NCBI RefSeq assembly: GCF_016863135.1
Contig: NZ_BOOH01000014.1
Location: 62,001-126,000 of the forward strand
Reading direction: 5' to 3'
DNA: 64,000 bases
DNA from: Planobispora longispora
Lineage (GTDB): Bacteria > Actinomycetota > Actinomycetes > Streptosporangiales > Streptosporangiaceae
Shown here: in pieces, positions 60,113 through 64,000 of the stretch
How positions within the stretch are numbered: the stretch's first letter is position 1
Layout of the letters: the number at the start of each line of letters is the position of its first letter
The notes under the pieces: model-generated
Databases searched by the model: none
What the model saw: the letters and a program-made list of their open reading frames with translations, nothing else
What the model was told of the DNA's origin: nothing
Made by a program: the position numbers and the translations under genes

Positions 60113-60343
60113 ATGACGCTTCAGGAACTGGCCGCCCGCTACCCGGACTGGGTGATCTGGCGCGGTGCCACCGAGAACGGCCCGGGAAGCTGGTACGCCA
60201 CCCGGCGCGGGACCTCCTTGAGTACCGCGCAGTTCAACGCCGGGATGGCACAGACGGTCAGCGGGGACAACGCCGCCGCACTGGGGGCCGGACTCCAGCG
60301 GCAATGCGAGATCGCTTGCGGCCTCATCGAGGATGAGAGGTGA
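60113..60343 (+). CDS. Small element-encoded hypothetical protein
   Basis: This 76-residue protein starts MTLQELAARYPDWVIWRGAT and is typical of short genes in actinomycete integrative elements, where homologues of unknown role precede other small genes. The beginning of a three-gene run; the next start (60348) follows five bases after its stop. Downstream of the GntR palindrome, so it is probably repressed by that protein. Confidence 0.75.
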   Translation: MTLQELAARYPDWVIWRGATENGPGSWYATRRGTSLSTAQFNAGMAQTVSGDNAAALGAGLQRQCEIACGLIEDER

Positions 60344-60347
60344 GGTC

Positions 60348-60641
60348 GTGGACCTGGGCCACCTCGCCGAGAACTACCACGGCATCCACCCGGCCTCCCC
60401 GCAAGCCGGATATGAACGGTTGCTCTGGCGCGAGTGCGCTCCTCGGGCCGATCGGGTCCGGGTGCGCAACCACACCTGCGAGTGTCAGAACGTCGTCTAT
60501 GAGCTGTGCCAGGCCGGCGGCCTGTCGTTCGTCCGGCGCATCTACCGCTCGGACGGCGTGATCGAGCACCAGACCACCTGGCTACGTGCTCCGGAAGCCG
60601 AGCGGCTGTGGACACGGATCCTGCTGGGGCAGGCACGGTGA
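60348..60641 (+). CDS. Small element-encoded hypothetical protein
   Basis: This 97-residue protein (VDLGHLAENYHGIHPASPQA, with NHTCECQNVVYELCQAGGLS containing three Cys) is unrecognised. GTG 60348 has GAGAGGTGAGG upstream; ATG 60333 would overlap the previous gene. It overlaps the next gene by GTGA. The Cys cluster might bind metal. Confidence 0.7.
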   Translation: MDLGHLAENYHGIHPASPQAGYERLLWRECAPRADRVRVRNHTCECQNVVYELCQAGGLSFVRRIYRSDGVIEHQTTWLRAPEAERLWTRILLGQAR

Positions 60642-60859
60642 CCGACCGCCCCGGCCCCGTCGGCGCTCCGGAGGAGTGCGGGCATGCCGATGTCGAGTGG
60701 ACCTATCAGCGCCCGTTGCCGGACGGAGCCCGCTGCCGCGGTTGCGGGACCTGGTGGCGGCTCGATCTGATCCCGCATCCGGTGGCGGCCCGGCTCAGTG
60801 GGGGCACTGCTCCGCGTGAGGTTGCCCGGCCGTGCGCAGGCGATCGTAGGCCGTCATGA
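60638..60859 (+). CDS. Small Cys-rich element protein
   Basis: This 73-residue protein has CGHADVEWTYQRPLPDGARC and RGCGTWWRLDLIPHPVAARL, a Cys/His pattern that could bind one zinc. GTG 60638 overlaps the previous stop. Its last 65 bases overlap the convergent kinase gene, so the 3' end may be untranslated chance frame. Function unknown. Confidence 0.55.
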   Translation: MTDRPGPVGAPEECGHADVEWTYQRPLPDGARCRGCGTWWRLDLIPHPVAARLSGGTAPREVARPCAGDRRPS

Positions 60860-61388
60860 TCTCGCGTGCCGCCGCCTCCGGGGTCAAGCGGTCGGTGTGG
60901 AGGCGCAGGTGAAAGAACCCGGCGTCAGCGCCCGCCTCCAGGTCGGCGAGCGTCTCATCCCACGCGATCAGGCGCTTGGCTGTGTCGACGTCTCCCCGGG
61001 CGGTCGATCGCTGCTCGGTGATCTCGCGCGGCACCCACAGCAGCACGCGCAGCCACCCGTCCGGATCGCGGCCGACGAGCTGGCGCAGATCGCCGACGTT
61101 GCCCATGTGCACGACGGGCACGTAGCCGGCGGCCTGCCGGTCCTCGACCGTCTGGCGGTCGACGGCATAGACGTTGCCGTACCGGTGGGTCTCGACGATC
61201 AGGCGGCCCGCACGGCGCAACCGGTCGAGGTGCTCGGCCGAGACGAACTCATAGCCGTCCGTACGGCCGGTGCCGACCTTGAGCTTGGGCAGCAGCGTGA
61301 ACCGCGCGTCCAGCCGGGCAAGAGCGGTGGTGATGGTGTCCTTGCCGCTGGCGGGCGGGCCGTACAGGACGATTCCTTGCACCGTCAC
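60795..61388 (-). CDS. P-loop kinase-like protein (guanylate kinase-like)
   Basis: This 197-residue protein has Walker A VLYGPPASGKDTITTALARL, and a nucleotide-kinase-like core with GYEFVSAEHLDRL, an ETHRYGNVYAVDRQTVED lid region and VVHMGNVGDL. It resembles guanylate kinase-type folds but keeps few catalytic residues in standard spacing. GTG 61388 overlaps the upstream XRE-kinase stop by four bases (GTGA), so the two are translationally coupled. Substrate unknown. Confidence 0.75.
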   Translation of the reverse strand: MTVQGIVLYGPPASGKDTITTALARLDARFTLLPKLKVGTGRTDGYEFVSAEHLDRLRRAGRLIVETHRYGNVYAVDRQTVEDRQAAGYVPVVHMGNVGDLRQLVGRDPDGWLRVLLWVPREITEQRSTARGDVDTAKRLIAWDETLADLEAGADAGFFHLRLHTDRLTPEAAAREIMTAYDRLRTAGQPHAEQCPH

Positions 61389-62422
61389 GACAGAATCCGC
61401 TTGAGGGCTTCGCGGGTCTGGTCGGCGAGGCTGATGGCCGCGCCGAGCCGGTTGTCGACCGTGATGTGTGCGGTGGGCGGGCTGACGTCGACGGCCAGCC
61501 CGTCGACGTACCGGTCCCAGTTGTCCAGCTTCCACACATCCCGCGCGGCGCCCCGGAACTCGATGTACTCGCGCATGGACTCCGGATCGCAGCGGACCCA
61601 GATGGCGGCCACGTCGATGCCCTTGGCCGTGCACCGGTTCTCCAGGCGGGTGAACCACGCCGGGTCCTTCAGCTCGGCGATGAACGGCGCGGACAGGATG
61701 GTCGAGGTGCCGACGTTGAGGTTGTCCCACGCGGCCTCCATCAGGCACCGGTACTCCAGCGGGCGGACCTCTTTGAGGTACAGGTCGGTGTGCCGGTCGT
61801 TGGGATCGCCTCCCAGGGAGACGAGCAGCCGTTCGACGATGCACCGGGTGAGGGAGTCCTTGTCCAGGAACGCCCAGCCGGTGATGTCGGACAGGAAGCG
61901 GGAGAACTCGGTCTTGCCCGATCCGGCGTACCCGCCGACCAGGACGAGGATGGGCTTGGGGCTGCCTCCTCCGTGGCGTCGCCTCCAGGCGTCGACGACC
62001 CGGTTGCGCAGCAGGGCCTGCGGGGAGTTGCCGGGTTCGATGCCGCCGATGGAGACCTTGGTGAACGCCTCCTCGATGACCTGGGCGGCGGCGTTGTCGG
62101 CTGCGGGGTCGGCGGGAGGGGGTAAATCGGAAATCATAATTTCCGCTTTCTGCGTTTCACTGGGCAAAGGAGGACGAAAGCCAAGTTCGGGCTCAGTGGC
62201 CTGGTAAAGCAGACAGTAAGCGCGGCGATAGTGCGGACCCGGATAGACCGTTCCCTGTTCGTGGCCCCACAGGGTCTGGAAGTTGGCCGCCGGGACGCTC
62301 AGGCCGTGGCGGATGGCCGCCTGGCGGAGCCGTTCCCCTGCGGCCTCCAGGGTCAGGCCGTGGGCTTCGCGGTGTTCCCGCAGGCGGGAAGGGGTCCAGC
62401 CGGGGCGCTGGGTCGTCTTCAT
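61385..62422 (-). CDS. XRE HTH-P-loop kinase fusion (zeta-toxin-like fold)
   Basis: This 345-residue protein has an N-terminal XRE-like HTH (about 10-75; LREHREAHGLTLEAAGERLR, then FQTLWGHEQGTVYP) and a C-terminal P-loop kinase (about 155-340) with Walker A LVGGYAGSGKTEFSRFL, FLDKDSLTRCIVERLL and an IWVRCDPESMREYI segment, like AAA_33/zeta-toxin-like enzymes. ATG 62422 has AAGG upstream. It is coupled to a second kinase gene. A self-regulated kinase or toxin-type module is possible; no separate antitoxin is evident. Confidence 0.8.
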   Translation of the reverse strand: MKTTQRPGWTPSRLREHREAHGLTLEAAGERLRQAAIRHGLSVPAANFQTLWGHEQGTVYPGPHYRRAYCLLYQATEPELGFRPPLPSETQKAEIMISDLPPPADPAADNAAAQVIEEAFTKVSIGGIEPGNSPQALLRNRVVDAWRRRHGGGSPKPILVLVGGYAGSGKTEFSRFLSDITGWAFLDKDSLTRCIVERLLVSLGGDPNDRHTDLYLKEVRPLEYRCLMEAAWDNLNVGTSTILSAPFIAELKDPAWFTRLENRCTAKGIDVAAIWVRCDPESMREYIEFRGAARDVWKLDNWDRYVDGLAVDVSPPTAHITVDNRLGAAISLADQTREALKRILS

Positions 62423-62615
62423 TGCATACCTTCGCCTTCACGCTTCGGGGATCGTGCGCGGTGGGGTCGTGCATGTGAAAACGCTTGTGTAAAAGCTCGT
62501 TGAGCCAGACTGAAGAAGCTTAACTAGATTCGCGTGATACCGGAAACCTCCAGCTCACGGTGAACTTGAGCCATCTCGACAGGCGAAACGAACCGCAAGA
62601 GCACAGGAGATGACC

Positions 62616-62762
62616 ATGAAGCCGGACATTCAGCGAATCGCATGGGAACTGGCTGCGATCCGGGCAGAGCTGGACGAGTTGGCGTGCCGGATCGGGGAGA
62701 TCAGTTCCGCTCTGGAAACACTGCCGACTCCAGAACGGCAAGCCGATCCCCGAGATCCTTGA
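62616..62762 (+). CDS. Small coiled-coil protein
   Basis: This 48-residue protein starts MKPDIQRIAWELAAIRAELD and continues with heptad-like leucines and one Cys (ELACRIGEISSAL). ATG 62616 has AGGAG six bases upstream. The last 62 bases overlap the end of the convergent GntR gene. It is too short for usual annotation but has a proper ribosome site. Function unknown. Confidence 0.55.
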   Translation: MKPDIQRIAWELAAIRAELDELACRIGEISSALETLPTPERQADPRDP

Positions 62763-63066
62763 TGCTCTGGCGCATCTGGGCGAGCTGTTCCAGGATCTGG
62801 CCGGCCTCGCCGGACGGCGACGGCTCGGCGGGAGCGGCGGGGGCCTGGCTGACGAACACGCCCTTGCCCTGCTGGCCGATGACCAGGCCCTGGGTCCGGA
62901 GGACGCTGATGGCGGCCTTGACCACGCTGGCGGAGACATCGAAGCGCTCGCAGAGCTGCGCGATGGAGGGCAGTGCGGTGCCGGGCGCGAGTGAGCCGGT
63001 GCGGATCTGCTCGCTCAGTTCGTCGACGATCTGTAAGTAGGCCGGTCGGCCGCTCTTCTCCACCAT
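62701..63066 (-). CDS. GntR family regulator, element type
   Basis: This 121-residue protein has a GntR HTH (PAYLQIVDELSEQIRTGSLA, then LCERFDVSASVVKAAISVLR and GVFVSQAP wing) and a short C-terminal coiled coil (EAGQILEQLAQMRQSIKDLG). No effector domain. ATG 63066 lies next to four 10-bp direct repeats (63077-63116). It probably represses itself and the transfer operon starting at 63235, as KorA-like proteins do. Confidence 0.9.
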   Translation of the reverse strand: MVEKSGRPAYLQIVDELSEQIRTGSLAPGTALPSIAQLCERFDVSASVVKAAISVLRTQGLVIGQQGKGVFVSQAPAAPAEPSPSGEAGQILEQLAQMRQSIKDLGDRLAVLESAVFPERN

Positions 63067-63076
63067 CGGGACTCGC

Positions 63077-63116
63077 CTCGTCCGCACTCGTTCGTACTCG
63101 TCTGCGCTCGTTTCCC
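63077..63116. promoter_or_regulatory. Four 10-bp direct repeats (iteron-like) upstream of GntR2
   Basis: CTCGTCCGCA, CTCGTTCGTA, CTCGTCTGCG and CTCGTTTCCC start at 63077, 63087, 63097 and 63107, exactly 10 bases apart. The array lies 10 bases upstream of the GntR2 start and about 120 bases before the transfer-gene cluster. Confidence 0.88.
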
Positions 63117-63179
63117 CTCCAGTTCAGCACACCCCCGCGAAGAAACCAACCAAGAAGTCGAGGTACTCATTGACAGCTT

Positions 63180-63225
63180 AGAATTCCATGTGTTCTATGA
63201 GTTCCAAGAGTTCCGACGAACAAAG
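63180..63225 (+). promoter_or_regulatory. GTTC-rich direct repeats before the transfer cluster
   Basis: GAGTTCC occurs at about 63199 and 63208, preceded by GAATTCC and GTGTTC variants, within an AT-richer segment that is the likely promoter of the transfer genes. They may be a second regulator site. Confidence 0.5.
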
Positions 63226-63234
63226 GAAACGATC

Positions 63235-63573
63235 ATGCGTACCATCCCCATCCCCGTAGACGTCACCAAGCTCAACATCACCTGCGTCAAGCCGCCCAAG
63301 CCGCGCCTGGCCAACAAGGAGACCGGCGAGGTCAAGCGCGACAGGGACGGCAACGTCATGTACGAGCTGACCCTGTTGATCGAGGACGAGTTCAACCGCA
63401 TGGAGCTCGTCAAGGTCAGCACCTCGCCCGAACCGTCCGTGATCGCCGGGGAGGAGGTCGTCCCGATCGGCCTCGTCGGCTACGTCTGGGAGCAGAACGG
63501 CCGGTGGGGCATCTCCTACCGCGCCCAGTCCTTCGCCCCGGCCGCCGCGGCCAGAACGGGGGCGGAGCGATGA
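63235..63573 (+). CDS. SCO3933-like element regulatory/accessory protein
   Basis: This 112-residue protein (MRTIPIPVDVTKLNITCVKP, with LANKETGEVKRDRDGNVMYE and VGYVWEQNGRWGISYRAQSF) matches a small protein conserved just upstream of tra in actinomycete integrative elements. ATG 63235 has AAAGGAAA upstream. It overlaps the transfer gene start by four bases (ATGA). Confidence 0.82.
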   Translation: MRTIPIPVDVTKLNITCVKPPKPRLANKETGEVKRDRDGNVMYELTLLIEDEFNRMELVKVSTSPEPSVIAGEEVVPIGLVGYVWEQNGRWGISYRAQSFAPAAAARTGAER

Positions 63574-64000
63574 TCGACGTCAGTCACCCCCTGGTCAAGG
63601 TCCTGGCCGTCCTGCTCCTGCTGATCATCTGGCGACGCTGGGCACCGGTCTCGTACTGGTACCTGTTCGTCTTCCCGCGCAAAGTGCTCTGGCTGCGCTG
63701 GACCTGGCGGCACGTGGCCTCCGGCTGCGGACTGACCAAGAAGCGGCAGCGCTGGTGGTTCACCACCGTCCCCGGCCTGGTCGCCTCGACCGGCGTCGTC
63801 CGCGTCAAGCGCCGTTTCCAGCGGGTCGAGGTCGACACCAAGCCCTGGATGGGCCTGCCCCGGCCCACCCCCAACGGCTTCCGCATCACCTTCCACCTGT
63901 TGGACGGGCAGATCCCCGAGGACTACGTCAAGGTGTGCGAGCGGCTGGCGCACGCCTGGCGGATCGAGGCGGTGCGCGTGGTGGGCTCCCGGCCCGGCCG
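63570..64000 (+). CDS. FtsK/SpoIIIE-type conjugal transfer protein, N-terminal part
   Basis: The frame starts MIDVSHPLVKVLAVLLLLII, a membrane segment, followed by WRRWAPVSYWYLFVFPRKVL and a soluble region containing VKRRFQRVEVDTKPWMGLPR. This arrangement matches the N-terminus of TraSA/TraB-like FtsK translocases of AICEs, which move double-stranded DNA during mycelial mating. The gene runs off the window before the ATPase motifs, so the call rests on N-terminal pattern and location. Confidence 0.75.
   Translation, partial: MIDVSHPLVKVLAVLLLLIIWRRWAPVSYWYLFVFPRKVLWLRWTWRHVASGCGLTKKRQRWWFTTVPGLVASTGVVRVKRRFQRVEVDTKPWMGLPRPTPNGFRITFHLLDGQIPEDYVKVCERLAHAWRIEAVRVVGSRPG

Noticed and set aside
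63077-63116. CRISPR or plasmid replication origin iterons
   Set aside because: Only four 10-base units without spacers or an AT-rich unwinding region; a regulator site is simpler.

Overview
The window is about 72% GC across most of its length, with dense short-spaced operons, GTG/TTG starts, several leaderless-looking genes and actinomycete-specific families (conservon operons, KorA-type GntR regulators, FtsK-like Tra). It is an actinomycete chromosome, plausibly Streptosporangiaceae or a relative; the genus cannot be fixed from the sequence alone.

Layout. 0-2 kb: an AT-richer partial gene, a 3' gene remnant, then an NfeD-like/flotillin pair. 2.2-3.3 kb: a membrane acyltransferase. 3.5-10.8 kb: two convergent conservons, cvnA-B-C-D on + and cvnA-B-C without cvnD on -, meeting at a hairpin. 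11.2-16.4 kb: a DUF998 membrane protein and the xylose genes xylA-xylB, divergent from a ROK regulator across an operator. 16.4-17.5 kb: MarR and a VOC dioxygenase-like gene divergent over two identical palindromes. 17.6-21.5 kb: NarL-type two-component system divergent from a two-gene ABC transporter. 21.9-29.7 kb: an oxidoreductase-rich stretch (quinone oxidoreductase, two tandem imine reductases, an OYE, two alpha/beta hydrolases), each part next to a small HTH repressor (HxlR, ArsR, HxlR) with visible operators. 29.8-42.2 kb: FGE-like protein, LCM-type methyltransferase, DUF3592- and DUF1761-like membrane proteins, MerR, a second OYE, a LAL-type LuxR regulator, a secreted protein, a secreted GH-A arabinofuranosidase-like enzyme with Fn3 and CBM2, and a RibD-C protein. 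42.5-48.7 kb: a redox-flavoured group with two paralogous AhpD/CMD proteins, a SnoaL protein, a flavin monooxygenase behind a small upstream ORF, a GCS2-type ligase and a membrane protein. 48.9-52.8 kb: small accessory genes ending in a PadR-membrane protein pair.

53.1-64 kb is a mobile element. A tRNA-Arg(ACG) 3' half, from the anticodon loop to CCA, lies at 53109-53153 with a strong terminator on its chromosomal side. To its right lie a lower-GC type ISP restriction-modification gene with a HAD hydrolase, two GntR regulators with clear operators, small element genes, a two-kinase module (one fused to an XRE HTH), a pSAM2-type accessory gene and the start of an FtsK-like transfer gene running off the window. 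This fits an actinomycete integrative and conjugative element (AICE); integrase, excisionase and replication genes would lie further right.

Short in-phase tandem repeats occur in or beside many unrelated genes. The most unusual is a roughly 250 bp degenerate 15-bp array at 43.23-43.48 kb.
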